Origin: Rhodopila globiformis
GTDB lineage: Bacteria > Pseudomonadota > Alphaproteobacteria > Acetobacterales > Acetobacteraceae
DNA length: 59,584 nt
NCBI RefSeq assembly: GCF_002937115.1
Contig: NZ_NHRY01000070.1
Location: forward strand, 1-59,584
Reading direction: 5' to 3'
Part shown: piece after piece, positions 8,206 to 20,484 of the stretch
Numbering within the stretch: the first letter of the stretch is position 1
How the letters are laid out: each line of letters opens with the position of its first letter
Made by a program: the position numbers and the translations under genes
The notes under the pieces: model-generated
What the model was told of the DNA's origin: nothing
Seen by the model: the letters and a program-made list of their open reading frames with translations, nothing else
Databases searched by the model: none

Positions 8206-8673
8206 ATGGTTCAAGGCCACACCGCTTCATGCATCCCCGTGCCAGATCGCTGCAAACGCGATGTTTCCACCTTCGTGCTACTGGGCTCCCTGGCACTGGC
8301 AGGGTGCCAGTCCGGGATCCAGCAAACCGAGCAGCTGTGCGCCAGCACCCGGGTCACGGCGGCGTCCTACGCCGATTGTCTCCGCGTCAACTACGCGACG
8401 CTGACAAGCGGCGCCCCGAGCGACAGCGATCTGGGGGCTCTGTATCTCGCCGCCGCGGAGTATGAGGCGGCTCAGGTTGCGGCCGGGCGCACCGACGACA
8501 GGATGGCGATGCTCGAACTGGCCAGGTTCAGAACCGACGTGATCGCTTCGATGGAACAGAAACGGCGCGACCAGGATTTCCAGACCTTCGTCAAGGCCCT
8601 GCAAAGCAACGGCAACGCCACAGGCCAGTCCGGGCGCAGCAGCAGCAACAGCTACAGCAGCACACATTATTGA
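8206..8673 (+). CDS. putative lipoprotein, unknown function
   Basis: 155 residues from ATG 8206, preceded by AGAGGAT at good spacing. A basic start (CKRD) and a hydrophobic stretch end in the lipobox LALAGC, so the protein is probably anchored by lipidated Cys33 after an unusually long n-region. A start inside the first 15 codons is possible. The mature part is helical and charged and ends in a Ser/Asn-rich tail (SGRSSSNSYSSTHY). No family recognised. The large membrane protein gene follows 37 bp downstream with its own strong ribosome-binding site, so the two are probably co-transcribed. Confidence 0.65.
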   Translation: MVQGHTASCIPVPDRCKRDVSTFVLLGSLALAGCQSGIQQTEQLCASTRVTAASYADCLRVNYATLTSGAPSDSDLGALYLAAAEYEAAQVAAGRTDDRMAMLELARFRTDVIASMEQKRRDQDFQTFVKALQSNGNATGQSGRSSSNSYSSTHY

Positions 8674-8710
8674 ACAACAGTATATAAAATTCTCAGACGG
8701 GAGGACGGCA

Positions 8711-10324
8711 ATGCAGTACCTGCCCAGCTTTGGATCAATCGACGCAAACCAGGTGATCGCTGCGCTTCTGGTCGCCTACTACGCATTCCACCGGTTTGAC
8801 ACGCCACGCAACACCCGGTCCCAGACGAGCTGGTTTCAGTATTGGGGCAGCCGAATCTCGTATGTCGTTTCCTGCCTTGGATTGCTGCTCGGGCTCACCT
8901 GGGCCATCGGCAAGAACCCGAAATTGCTTGAGCTGCTTCACAGCGACACGCAGAATGCCCTGCCGGACATGAACGGCATCGAGACTCCGCTCGTGGCAGC
9001 GCTTGTCATGACAACCCTTCTGCCGGCCTTTCCGGGGCTGCGGGAACTGGACGAGCGCATCCTGAGCCTTTTCCACAAGCTGGGCGCCATCCCATTCGGC
9101 GCCATGCGCTGGGCGCAGCAGATGAAGGACGCGCCGTTTCGGATCAGTGACTCATTGATGGCCGAAATGGTGAACTACATTGACAACACCGCGGCGCTGC
9201 CGGGGCGCCTGGTGACCGAGTTGCACCCCGATCCCCAGTCGGACAAGTTGCGGTTCAAGTTCACGCGGAACCTGGCACTCTACGTCGCGATCAGCACGAT
9301 GCGCAGCCGGGCGCGCTTCGCCAACGAGTACTCCGACGACATGACCGCATTCGACAAGGCGCTGATGGGGTTCTTCGCGCATGCCGTCGGGTACTTTGCG
9401 CTTGCCGCCCAGGTCGCCAGCGGGCCCTCCTCCGGCGGGACGGAGACGCTGCGGGACGCGAGCGACCGGTTTCACGAGCTTACGCTACAGACCTACGAAG
9501 AGCTGCGTATTATGCTTGCGCGCATCCTGCTGTACAGCTGCAGGGGCGAGCACGAGGTTGCGGGCAGGTTGCATGAAATCGGCTTTGCAATATGCGCGCC
9601 CAAGCCGGTCCGGATCCCGGGCAACCAGTTGGCGCTCGACCTGCTGGGCGTGATGGTCATATTCGTCTGCGTTGGCAGCCTGTTCGGGCGCGGGAGGCCC
9701 GACATCGCCCTCTGGCTCGGCATGACTGTCGCGCTCAACTACTGCATCGCCGTGCTGTTTGCCGTGTTGCCGAAGCAGATCTGGAGTTTTGCCGACATCC
9801 GCTGCTCGAATGAGCGGCCGGTACTCTCCTACCTCCTCTCGGCGGTATTGACCTTCACGACGATCCTGCCTGTCAGCTTTGCGTTCTATCGCCTGCGCGC
9901 GGCTGTATTGCCGATTCCTTGGCATCTGACCTTCGCGCAACAATCGCTCTGGCTCCTGCTTCCGACTGTCATGGCGCTGGTCATCGCCTTCGCGTGCGAC
10001 AACTATGCGCAACGGCAAGCCGATCCGCCTTGGCTGACATGGGCAGAGGCGCTGGGGATCGGCGGGATCATCGCCTTTTGCGGTTTCCTGGTGAACCACA
10101 TGCAGGAGCAGATCGGCGTGTCCCACCAGCGACCGGTCATGATCCCGATTGTTATTGGCGCCTCGATGGGCGCGCTGTTCGGCAGCACCATTCCGCGTTG
10201 GTATCGCCGGACGCTGCGGCAGGCCGGGACGACGCCGGCCTCGGATATGTCCGATGTGACCTTGTCGCTCGTGCCAGGCAACCCAGCCGGTGCAGCAGCG
10301 GCGCAGGCCGGTCTGGCCGATTAG
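8711..10324 (+). CDS. large multi-pass membrane protein, unknown function
   Basis: 537 residues from ATG 8711 with GGGAGGA in front. Hydrophobic segments lie near residues 14-27, 50-68 and 93-108, then a soluble domain of about 170 residues (about 115-290, rich in aromatic and charged residues), then at least six more membrane spans (about 300-500), including LDLLGVMVIFVCVGSLFG. The cytoplasmic-looking middle domain has no motif I recognise, and the last 35 residues are an Ala/Gly/Pro-rich tail. No transporter or enzyme family is evident. Its partner is probably the lipoprotein just upstream. A perfect 45-bp hairpin 42 bp after the stop could end the transcript. Confidence 0.65.
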   Translation: MQYLPSFGSIDANQVIAALLVAYYAFHRFDTPRNTRSQTSWFQYWGSRISYVVSCLGLLLGLTWAIGKNPKLLELLHSDTQNALPDMNGIETPLVAALVMTTLLPAFPGLRELDERILSLFHKLGAIPFGAMRWAQQMKDAPFRISDSLMAEMVNYIDNTAALPGRLVTELHPDPQSDKLRFKFTRNLALYVAISTMRSRARFANEYSDDMTAFDKALMGFFAHAVGYFALAAQVASGPSSGGTETLRDASDRFHELTLQTYEELRIMLARILLYSCRGEHEVAGRLHEIGFAICAPKPVRIPGNQLALDLLGVMVIFVCVGSLFGRGRPDIALWLGMTVALNYCIAVLFAVLPKQIWSFADIRCSNERPVLSYLLSAVLTFTTILPVSFAFYRLRAAVLPIPWHLTFAQQSLWLLLPTVMALVIAFACDNYAQRQADPPWLTWAEALGIGGIIAFCGFLVNHMQEQIGVSHQRPVMIPIVIGASMGALFGSTIPRWYRRTLRQAGTTPASDMSDVTLSLVPGNPAGAAAAQAGLAD

Positions 10325-10366
10325 AGCGAACCGCAGGCTGGTTGGGACACGCGGTCGTTGGCCTAT

Positions 10367-10411
10367 CGTCATGGCGGCTACCCGGGCGTGTCCCGGGTAG
10401 CCGCCATGACG
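10367..10411. repeat. perfect 20-bp-stem palindromic element
   Basis: CGTCATGGCGGC plus 8 more bases pairs perfectly with its complement across a CGTGT loop. Both ends are the GTCATGG/CCATGAC signature shared by other elements in the window. It may act as a bidirectional terminator after the membrane-protein gene, although no T-tract follows. Confidence 0.75.
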
Positions 10412-10847
10412 ACAGAGCCGTTGCGCCGGCTGTGCCCCTGTTACGCCTATGGAGCCTGCGCCCACCATGTCGGTGTGGGAACGGTCGTGGCCCCGGTCCC
10501 GCTATTTTAACGCTTATGATGTCGGGCATTTGTACAACCTGGCCCTTTCGTAACGCAGGCTGGCGCGGCCGCCGCTTTTCCTCCGGTGCATCTCCTGTAT
10601 CCTGCGCGGCACCGGGACAGACGCTGAGACCCTGATGCACATGAAGGCGACCGCCGATCGGCTGTTTGGAAACGATCTTTTCGTCCGGGGCGCCGGCCGC
10701 CGCCAGTTCCCGCACGTCAGGCAGTAGCGATGCTGCGGACGCAACGATGGTCCGGCGGACGGCCAGCGCGGGACCTGTTGTAACCTTCGCCAACGAAACA
10801 GGGATGGGAGGAATCGCGATGATCGTAACGATAGGCTTGCACGCCGC
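10412..10847. other. gene-poor region upstream of the SDR gene
   Basis: 436 nt with no convincing gene on either strand; the longer open frames are shadows. At its 3' end GGGAGGA (10805-10812 region) precedes a 10-codon open frame (10819-10851, MIVTIGLHAA) whose stop overlaps the SDR start in ATGA form. That frame is either a coupling leader peptide or the relic of a longer gene. The SDR promoter presumably lies here, but no clear -35/-10 pair stands out. Confidence 0.4.
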
Positions 10848-11621
10848 ATGACCGCCTTGTCCGGCCGGGCTGTCGTGGCCGGCGGCGCCAGCGGCATCGG
10901 CGCCGCGTGCTGCCGGGTGCTCGCGCGATGCGGCGCCAGCGTCGTCGTGCTGGACCGCCATGCGCAGAACGCCGAGGCGATCGCGCGCGAAGTCGGCGGC
11001 GAGGCGGTTCTCGCCGATGTCGGCGACGAGGCCTCGGTCCGCGACGCCGCGCAACGCATCGAGCGGAACGGTCCGGTTGCGTTCCTGATCAACAGCGCCG
11101 GCATCATCCAGCGGCCCGTGCCGCCCGAGGGCCTGCCGCTCGACCGCTGGGACGATATCGTGCGCATCGACCAGCGCGGCACCTACCTGACCTGCGTCGC
11201 GTTCGGCGAGGCGATGGCGCGGCGGCGGCAGGGGGCGATCGTCAACATCGCCTCGGTCGTCGGAATGCGCTCGGCGCCGCTGCACGCTTATGCGCCGGCT
11301 AAGGCCGCGGTGATCGCCATCACCGAATGCCTGGCGGCGGAGTGGGGCCCGATGGGCGTCCGGGTGAACGCCGTTTCGCCAGGCTATACGCGCACACCGG
11401 CGCTGCAGGGCGCGATCGATGCCGGCGAGCGGGACGTGAGCCTGCTGACACGCTACAGCGCGCTCGGGCGGCTGGTGGAGCCCGATGACATCGCCCGGGC
11501 CTGCGCCTTCCTGTTGAGCGAGGATGCCGCCGCAATCACCGGAATCAACCTGCCGGTCGATTGCGGCTGGCTGGTCAGCACCTCCTGGGCCACCTACGGA
11601 GGCTTGCGCCAACGAAACTAA
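10848..11621 (+). CDS. short-chain dehydrogenase/reductase (SDR)
   Basis: 257 residues. Classical SDR with glycine motif GGASGIGAA (about 12-20), NSAG, the catalytic Ser in IASVVG and the YAPAK Tyr-Lys pair, then the NAVSPGYTRTP loop. Asp following the second beta strand (VVVLDRH) suggests NAD rather than NADP. The C-terminus is a normal SDR tail. It starts a same-strand run with the 87-aa protein and hyuA/hyuB, so it probably oxidises a hydroxy intermediate of the same catabolic route. The ATG overlaps the stop of a 10-codon upstream frame that has the only good ribosome-binding site. Substrate unknown. Confidence 0.85.
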   Translation: MTALSGRAVVAGGASGIGAACCRVLARCGASVVVLDRHAQNAEAIAREVGGEAVLADVGDEASVRDAAQRIERNGPVAFLINSAGIIQRPVPPEGLPLDRWDDIVRIDQRGTYLTCVAFGEAMARRRQGAIVNIASVVGMRSAPLHAYAPAKAAVIAITECLAAEWGPMGVRVNAVSPGYTRTPALQGAIDAGERDVSLLTRYSALGRLVEPDDIARACAFLLSEDAAAITGINLPVDCGWLVSTSWATYGGLRQRN

Positions 11622-11640
11622 TCCAGACAGGGAGGCCAAG

Positions 11641-11904
11641 ATGGCACAGAAATATCAAATCGTTCCCGGCCTGTCCGTGGAACGGGAGCCGGTAACCGAG
11701 CCCGAGCTGCAGGCGGCCGGCGTCAATCTCGCCCGCGACTTTCCCGGCGCGAGCCTGTCCGAGTTCCGCCGCTATCCCGTGCTCTCGGAAGGCGGCTGGT
11801 TCATGGTGATCAAGCACCAGCCGACGCTGAAGTCAGTCAGCCGCGTGAAATGGCGCCTGCTCGGGCCCGTTCCGCTGGCAACGGAAGGGTTGTCGCTCGA
11901 CTGA
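11641..11904 (+). CDS. 87-residue conserved protein of the hydantoinase cluster
   Basis: MAQKYQIVPGLSVEREPVTE start at 11641, with an excellent AGGGAGG 6 nt before the ATG. It is a small soluble protein with no membrane segment or cysteine motif. Sequence such as EGGWFMVIKHQPTLKSVSRV suggests a compact beta-rich fold. I do not recognise the family. Position 19 bp after the SDR gene and 260 bp before hyuA suggests an accessory subunit or regulator of that pathway. The longer upstream frame from 11524 runs inside the SDR gene and is rejected. Confidence 0.6.
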   Translation: MAQKYQIVPGLSVEREPVTEPELQAAGVNLARDFPGASLSEFRRYPVLSEGGWFMVIKHQPTLKSVSRVKWRLLGPVPLATEGLSLD

Positions 11905-11982
11905 TCCGGTTCCGCAAATATACGCGAGCGAAATCGCCGCAGCAAATCACAGGCGGGTTGAGATGCACGGTCGTTGCTTCAT

Positions 11983-12071
11983 CGTCGTGGCGGCCGCAGG
12001 CCCGGCATCCACGCCTTCTGCTGGTATCAGCACCGTAAGGCGTGGATGGCGGCCCTGCGGCCGCCACGACG
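11983..12071. repeat. 89-bp palindromic element, copy 1
   Basis: Starts CGTCGTGGCGGCCGCAGG and ends with CCGCCACGACG. Internal arms ATCCACGCCTT and AAGGCGTGGAT flank a short TCTGCTGGTATCAGCACCGT loop. It is the same 89-bp length and layout as the copies at 21331 and 53006. It lies 94 bp upstream of hyuA and so probably in the transcript leader. A partial extra hairpin (GCCGCCATGACG...) follows at once. Confidence 0.8.
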
Positions 12072-12164
12072 CCAAAGGCTGCCGCCATGACGATGTAGGC
12101 CGCCATCCACCCGTCTTGACCAACCCGCGGTTTGCTCCAGTCTCCAGCACGGGAATTTCCACAC

Positions 12165-14198
12165 ATGATGATCGGCGTTGACGTCGGCGGCACTTTTACC
12201 GACGTGGTGGCAATCTTCGACGGCACGATCCGCACCGCCAAGGTGGCAACGGATCCGCGCAACACCGAATCCTCCGTTCTCGCCGGCGCCGAGGAGCTTG
12301 GCGTTCGCGAGGCGGATCATTTCAATCACGCCAGCACGCACGGGCTGAACGCCGTCATCACAAGGCGGCTGCCGAAGATCGCGTTCCTGACCACGCTCGG
12401 CCACCGCGACATCCTCGATGCCGGGCGCGTCTGGCGGCCCGCCACGGCGCTGACCGACCCGCACTGGCGGCGCCCGTTCGGCGACGCCGCGCGCCCGCTG
12501 GTGCCGCGCTACCTGCGCCGCGGCATCCGCGAACGCATCACCGCCGACGGCACGGCGCTGTTCCCGCTCGACGAGGCGCAGGCCCGCGAACAGCTGGCCG
12601 TGCTGAAGCGCTGCGGCGTTACGGGCGTCGCCATCTGCCTGATCAACGCCTATGTCAGCCACCGCCACGAGGAACGCCTGCGCGAGCTGGTGTTCGAGGA
12701 ACTGGGCCGCGACGTCGCCTGCTCGATTTCCAGCGAGGTCTCGCCGCTGGCCAAGGAATTCGCCCGCGCCTCGACCACCGTGATCGATGTGTTCATGAAA
12801 CTGATCTACGGCGACTACACGCGGCGGCTGGACTCCGGGCTGAAGGGACGTGGTTTCGACGGCGACCTGAACTACGCGAACTGCGCCGCACAGCTTGTGC
12901 CGGCCGATGTGGCGATGGAGCGGCCGTTCCAGATCGTGTTTGCCGGCCCCGCCGCCGGAACGATGGCGAGCGCGCATTTCGGCCGACTTGTTGGCGCGTC
13001 GAACCTGCTGTGCGCCGATGTCGGCGGCACGTCGTGCGACATCAGCCTCGTCACCGACGGCCAGCCCTTCGTGAACACGACGTTCGAGCTGGAGCACGAC
13101 CTGATTGTCAATGCGCTGTCGAACGAAGTCAGCAGCATCGGCGCCGGCGGCGGCAGCCTGGTCACCATCAGCCAGGCGGGCGAATTGCAGGTCGGCCCCG
13201 GCAGCGCCGGCGCCGATCCGGGGCCGGCGTGCTATCACAAGGGGGGAACGGAGCCGACGACGACGGATACCTGCGTGCTGATGGGCATCATCGACGCCGA
13301 CGGGTTCGCTGGCGGGCGGATGAAGTTGCATCCGGAACTGGCGCGCCAGGCGTTCGAGCGGCTGGATACGGTGCTGACGCTGGAGCAGCGCATCAACTAC
13401 GCCTTCAACGTGGCGATCAACAACATCGCCGAGGGTGTAACGAACATCGCGGTGCACCACGGCATCGATCCGCGCGACTACAGCCTGGTCGCGTTCGGCG
13501 CGGCCGGACCGATGCTGCTGCCGGCGGTGCTTGATCTGGTGCACGCCGCCGAAGTGGTGGTGCCGCCGCATCCGGGCCTGTTCTCGGCGCTCGGGCTGGT
13601 GAGTTCGGACCAGGTCTATGGATCGTCGCGCAGCGCCTACACGATACTGACCGAGGACGCCGCCGCATCGGTGGACGCGGTGTACCGCGAAATGGAGGCG
13701 GCGATGCGGGCGCGGCTGCGTGGCGTCGGCACCGAGGTGCAGTTCGTCCGCCGGTTCGACGGGCGGCTGGCGGGCCAGACCTGGGAAACGCCGTTCATCC
13801 CGGTTCCGGACGGAACCATCGACGCCACCGGCGTGCGGCAGATGATCGCCAATTTCCACGAGGCGTACAAGGCCCGCACCGGCAACGCCTTCACGATGCT
13901 GCCGGTGCAGGGCGTCACCTACCGGGTCCAGGCGGTGATCCCGTCGGCCAAGGTCGACTATCCCCGCATCGAGCGGCGCAGCGCCGGCAGGCCGGAGCCG
14001 CGGCGGATGGTGGAAATTCGTTACTTAACCGACCAGCCGCTGAAGACCGGCGAGTACGACCGGACGGCGCTGCGGGCGGGGGACCGGATCACCGGCCCGG
14101 CGATCATCCGCGAGCCGCTGTCCACCACGTTCATGCTGCCGGGACAGGCGCTGACCGTCGGCGACTACGGCGAGCTGCGCATCAACAAGGCGTTTTGA
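12165..14198 (+). CDS. hyuA: hydantoinase/oxoprolinase family subunit A
   Basis: 677 residues. The N-terminus MMIGVDVGGTFTDVVAIF is the phosphate-binding ASKHA-type motif of HyuA/5-oxoprolinase A; ATG 12165 or 12168 starts it. The middle holds CADVGGTSCDISLV and SIGAGGGSLV; the late part has the GAAGPMLLPAVLD and SALGLVSSD blocks. Family members use ATP to open or carboxylate small ring or keto compounds (hydantoins, 5-oxoproline, acetone) with subunit B. The gene is 16 bp upstream of hyuB. The exact substrate is not predictable; the acetone-carboxylase gamma subunit is absent, so an N-methylhydantoinase or oxoprolinase-like activity is more likely. Confidence 0.9.
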   Translation: MMIGVDVGGTFTDVVAIFDGTIRTAKVATDPRNTESSVLAGAEELGVREADHFNHASTHGLNAVITRRLPKIAFLTTLGHRDILDAGRVWRPATALTDPHWRRPFGDAARPLVPRYLRRGIRERITADGTALFPLDEAQAREQLAVLKRCGVTGVAICLINAYVSHRHEERLRELVFEELGRDVACSISSEVSPLAKEFARASTTVIDVFMKLIYGDYTRRLDSGLKGRGFDGDLNYANCAAQLVPADVAMERPFQIVFAGPAAGTMASAHFGRLVGASNLLCADVGGTSCDISLVTDGQPFVNTTFELEHDLIVNALSNEVSSIGAGGGSLVTISQAGELQVGPGSAGADPGPACYHKGGTEPTTTDTCVLMGIIDADGFAGGRMKLHPELARQAFERLDTVLTLEQRINYAFNVAINNIAEGVTNIAVHHGIDPRDYSLVAFGAAGPMLLPAVLDLVHAAEVVVPPHPGLFSALGLVSSDQVYGSSRSAYTILTEDAAASVDAVYREMEAAMRARLRGVGTEVQFVRRFDGRLAGQTWETPFIPVPDGTIDATGVRQMIANFHEAYKARTGNAFTMLPVQGVTYRVQAVIPSAKVDYPRIERRSAGRPEPRRMVEIRYLTDQPLKTGEYDRTALRAGDRITGPAIIREPLSTTFMLPGQALTVGDYGELRINKAF

Positions 14199-14214
14199 GC
14201 GGAGACGGATCATC

Positions 14215-16161
14215 ATGGCCATCAACGGCGAAACCCACACCCCCCTCCGCGACCTGACCGAGGCGCAGTTCCAGGAGCTGTACGCCAGCGACCGGTTCAC
14301 CGCCGCGGTGCTGTCGAGCCGCATGCGCTACATCGTCAAGCACATGTGCACGGGGCTGCTGAACAACGCGTTCTCGCTGATCCTGCGCGACTGGTACGAT
14401 TTCGCGGCGACGATCTCCGGCCCGCCGGAGCTGGACTATCCCATGAGCACCGTCAGCGACAGCCTGGTGCTGTTCATCGGCACGATGGCCGAGGCGGTGC
14501 GCAACAGCGTCACCGAATTCGGCGTGGACGAGCTGCGGCCCGGCGACGTGATCGCGGTGAACGATCCGTACCGCACCGGCAACCATGTCAACGACGTCTG
14601 CTTCATCCGGCCGGTGTTCCACGACGGGCGGATCATTGCGTTCGTGACGATCCGCGCGCACCAGCTCGACATGGGCGGCATCGTGCCGGCCGGGTTCAGC
14701 GGCAGCAAGAAGAACGTCTATGAGACCGGCCTGTCGATCCCGCCGATGCTGCTGTATCGCGACGACAAGCCGGTGAAATCGACGTTCAACCTGATCTTCG
14801 ACAACGCGCGGTTCTGCGCGCTGCTGCTGCCGGACATCAAGTCGCTGTACCAGAGCTTGCTGCTGGGCGAGCGCCTGCTGCTGGAGAGCGTGAATCGTTA
14901 CGGCGCCGATGCGCTGCTGGGCGCGATCCGCTACAGCTGCGACGTCTCCGCCGATGCGATGAGCGAGGCGCTGCGCACCAAGATCCCCGATGGCATCTAC
15001 GAGGCCGAGGAAAGCGTGGACGCCGACGGCATCGACGCCAGCCGCGAGTACCGGATCAAACTGCGCATCGCCAAGCACGGCGAGAACATCGAATGCGACC
15101 TGAGCGGCACCTCGGCGCAGGCGCGCAGCAGCATCAATTGCGGCGTGCTGGACGTGAAGACCGCCATCGGCGTGGCTCTGAAGATGCTGATCGAGCAGGA
15201 GACGCCGTATTCATCGGGGTCCTACCGCAACATCGACGTGGTGATTCCGCCCGGTACCATCTGCAGCGCCGTGCCGCCGGACGGGGCGATCTTCCTGTAC
15301 TGGGAAAGTTCCATTCCGGTCCTGTCGGCGGTTTACCGTGCGCTGGAGAAGGCGCTCGGGCCGGACGCGGTGGGCGGTGATTACGGATCGCTGATGATCC
15401 ACAACGCCAACGGCGTGTCGGAGGCGGGCGTGCCCTGGGTCACCGCCGCGCAGTGCGGCGGCGAGCACGGGCCGTGGAGCGGCACCAAGGCCGGGGACGG
15501 CGACAGCTACACGGTGTTCTACCTCGCCAACAACATCGACCCGGCGACCGAGGCGATCGAGTCTGACATCCCCGCCGTCGTTTTGCGCAAGGAATATGCG
15601 CTGGACACCGCCGGTCCCGGGCGGCATCGTGGCGGCGCGGCGGTGCTGAAGGACACGCTGTGGCTGCGCGACGCCGAGCACTGGACGATGCCGCTGCACG
15701 CCAAGGTTTCCTGCGGCTTCGGCGTCTATGGCGGCGGCGACGGCACCGCGCAGGCGAACTGGGTGTTTCCGCCGGAAACCTACAAGGTGGTCGCCGCGAC
15801 CGGGGCGCTGCCGACCGACCGGTCGATTTATCGGGAGTCGATACCGGTTGGCGGGATGCTGGATCCGGAAACGAAGACGCTCGATCCGAAGGGGGAATAT
15901 TTCTACTTCGCCTCCACGCCCACCTGGCGCACCACGCCCAACACGATGTTCCGCTACCAGACGGCGGGCGGCGGCGGCTGGGGCAAGCCGATGGAGCGTG
16001 ATCCCGAGCGGGTGCTGCGCGATGTACGCGACGAGTACGTCAGCATCGAGGGCGCGCGGCGCGACTATGGTGTGGCGGTCGTGGGCGATCCGGTGAACGA
16101 TCCGGAAGGGCTACGAATCGACCAGGAGGCGACGCGGCGGCTGCGTGGGGCAGGGGGCTGA
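14215..16161 (+). CDS. hyuB: hydantoinase/oxoprolinase family subunit B
   Basis: 648 residues. Typical HyuB: an early STVSDSLVLFIGTMAEAVRN block, GDVIAVNDPYRTGNHVNDVC with probable metal-binding residues, then AHQLDMGGIVPAGFSGSKKN, and a C-terminal PGRHRGGAAV and TAGGGGWGKP. It forms the complex with HyuA that carries out ATP-dependent ring opening or carboxylation. It is preceded by a GAGCGGAGACGG Shine-Dalgarno-like stretch and separated from hyuA by only 16 bp. No transport gene follows; the next gene is polA in the opposite orientation. Confidence 0.9.
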   Translation: MAINGETHTPLRDLTEAQFQELYASDRFTAAVLSSRMRYIVKHMCTGLLNNAFSLILRDWYDFAATISGPPELDYPMSTVSDSLVLFIGTMAEAVRNSVTEFGVDELRPGDVIAVNDPYRTGNHVNDVCFIRPVFHDGRIIAFVTIRAHQLDMGGIVPAGFSGSKKNVYETGLSIPPMLLYRDDKPVKSTFNLIFDNARFCALLLPDIKSLYQSLLLGERLLLESVNRYGADALLGAIRYSCDVSADAMSEALRTKIPDGIYEAEESVDADGIDASREYRIKLRIAKHGENIECDLSGTSAQARSSINCGVLDVKTAIGVALKMLIEQETPYSSGSYRNIDVVIPPGTICSAVPPDGAIFLYWESSIPVLSAVYRALEKALGPDAVGGDYGSLMIHNANGVSEAGVPWVTAAQCGGEHGPWSGTKAGDGDSYTVFYLANNIDPATEAIESDIPAVVLRKEYALDTAGPGRHRGGAAVLKDTLWLRDAEHWTMPLHAKVSCGFGVYGGGDGTAQANWVFPPETYKVVAATGALPTDRSIYRESIPVGGMLDPETKTLDPKGEYFYFASTPTWRTTPNTMFRYQTAGGGGWGKPMERDPERVLRDVRDEYVSIEGARRDYGVAVVGDPVNDPEGLRIDQEATRRLRGAGG

Positions 16162-16301
16162 AGCCCGGATGAGCGAGGGGGTTGCCGTCGCGCAGCCTCC
16201 TACAGCCGGACACCGTGCCCGAGGGCGGCTGTCGTTGCCACCACGTCATGCCGGGCAAAGGCCCCATGTGCGTTAAAAATGGCGGCGGCCATTGCTGTAT
16301 C

Positions 16302-16327
16302 GTCATGGCTGCCCTTCGGCCGTCATG
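16302..16327. repeat. degenerate GTCATGG palindrome between hyuB and polA
   Basis: CGTCATGGCTGCCC, TTC loop, then GGCCGTCATGA makes an imperfect hairpin carrying the palindrome-family signature. It sits between convergent genes. Confidence 0.4.
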
Positions 16328-16364
16328 AAGACCAAGGCAGGCCGCCCCTTTCTGAACGATATCC

Positions 16365-16382
16365 CAAACCGTCTGCGGTTTG
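16365..16382 (-). terminator. small hairpin just after polA stop
   Basis: CAAACCG, TCTG loop, CGGTTTG: a perfect 7-bp stem starting 3 nt after the polA stop codon on the minus strand. No T-tract follows, so it is a weak intrinsic or Rho-assisted terminator at best. Confidence 0.35.
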
Positions 16383-16384
16383 CC

Positions 16385-19210
<2,826 letters not shown>

Positions 19211-19443
19211 TCAGGATGTAGAGACGGGAGCAGTACGGGCACATCACTTCCTCGCCCTGGATATACAGGTACACCCGCGGATGACCCAGCGCGCCCTCGC
19301 CGCCGTCGCAGGCGACGGTGCGGGTGTCGACGTGGATGATCTCAGTCGGTCGTACCGGATTGGTGGTCATGGTGGCGGCGCCGGGCGGCATGTGCGTCCT
19401 TATTGGTGGTATGCGAAGCCGCATGATGATAGCGATACGGCGC

Positions 19444-20484
19444 ATGCTTTCAACCGTGCTTCGCCATCTGGCCTGTTTCCTGCTGGCCGCGCTGCTGCTG
19501 AGCGGCTGTACCGGCGCGGGCATCGACCCGATCGCCCCGTCCCGCATCCCGGCCGAAACCGCCGACAGCTTCGTCATGCCGGACGGCACGGCGCTGCCCT
19601 ACCGCGTCTGGCTGCCGGTGGGCCGGCCGCAGGCGGTGGTGCTGGCGCTGCACGGCATGAACGACAGCCGCGACGCGTGGGAGTATCCCGCCCCGGCCTT
19701 CGCCGCCGCCGGCATAGCCGTCTATGCGCCCGATTTGCGCGGCTTCGGCGCCACCCGCAGCCGCGGCCTGTGGCCCGGCACCGACAGGCTGACCAGCGAC
19801 GCCCGGGCCATGGCGCGGATGCTGCGCGCGCGCTACCCGCACACCAAGCTGATCCTGATGGCCGAGAGCATGGGCGCCGCCGCGCTGATGGTGCTGGCGA
19901 CCGAGCCCAACCCGCCCGACGTGGACGGCTATGTCCTGGTCTCCCCCGCCGTCTGGGGCCGATCGGAGATGAACGTGCTGATGCGGGTCTCGCTGTGGCT
20001 GGCCGATCATACCGTGCCGGCCATGACGCTGACCGGCCGCGGCATCGTCCATGTCACCGCCAGCGACAACCGCGCGGCGCTGGTGCGCCTGTCGAATGAC
20101 CCGCTGACCATCCACGCGACGCGGGTGGACGCGATCGAGGGCCTGGTCAACCTGATGGACCGCGCCCTGGCGGCGGCGGCGCATCTCCACGTGCCGTCGC
20201 TGATCCTGTATGGCGGGCATGACGAACTGGTGCCGAAGCGGGCGATGGCGGAGGCCTGGTACGACCTGCCGCCCGGGCCGGAAAAGGCGTTCTACCCGAA
20301 CGGCTACCACCTGCTGCTGCGCGACAAGGACCGGGCGCTGCCGATTGGCGACATCCTGTCCTGGATCAAGGACCCGCAGGCGCCGCTGCCCTCCGGGGCC
20401 GGCCAGGCGGCGACGGCGTGGCTGAAGCGGCAGGAAGGGCAGGGGTCCTCGCCGCCTACCGAAAATCTCGCGTCGGTACCTTGA
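19444..20484 (+). CDS. lipoprotein alpha/beta hydrolase, monoacylglycerol-lipase-like
   Basis: 346 residues from ATG 19444; ATGs at 19411 and 19423 would add a longer basic n-region and cannot be excluded. The signal ends in the lipobox LLSGC, so the enzyme is probably lipid-anchored facing the periplasm. [12 protein letters not shown] is the oxyanion/lid region; the nucleophile is in AESMGAA; the acid is in YGGHDELVP; the histidine is in NGYHLLLRD. Family members act on lysophospholipids or monoacylglycerols. The 3' end overlaps the convergent dnaE2 gene by 29 bp. A C-terminal extension (about 25 residues) is disordered. Confidence 0.85.
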   Translation: MLSTVLRHLACFLLAALLLSGCTGAGIDPIAPSRIPAETADSFVMPDGTALPYRVWLPVGRPQAVVLALHGMNDSRDAWEYPAPAFAAAGIAVYAPDLRGFGATRSRGLWPGTDRLTSDARAMARMLRARYPHTKLILMAESMGAAALMVLATEPNPPDVDGYVLVSPAVWGRSEMNVLMRVSLWLADHTVPAMTLTGRGIVHVTASDNRAALVRLSNDPLTIHATRVDAIEGLVNLMDRALAAAAHLHVPSLILYGGHDELVPKRAMAEAWYDLPPGPEKAFYPNGYHLLLRDKDRALPIGDILSWIKDPQAPLPSGAGQAATAWLKRQEGQGSSPPTENLASVP

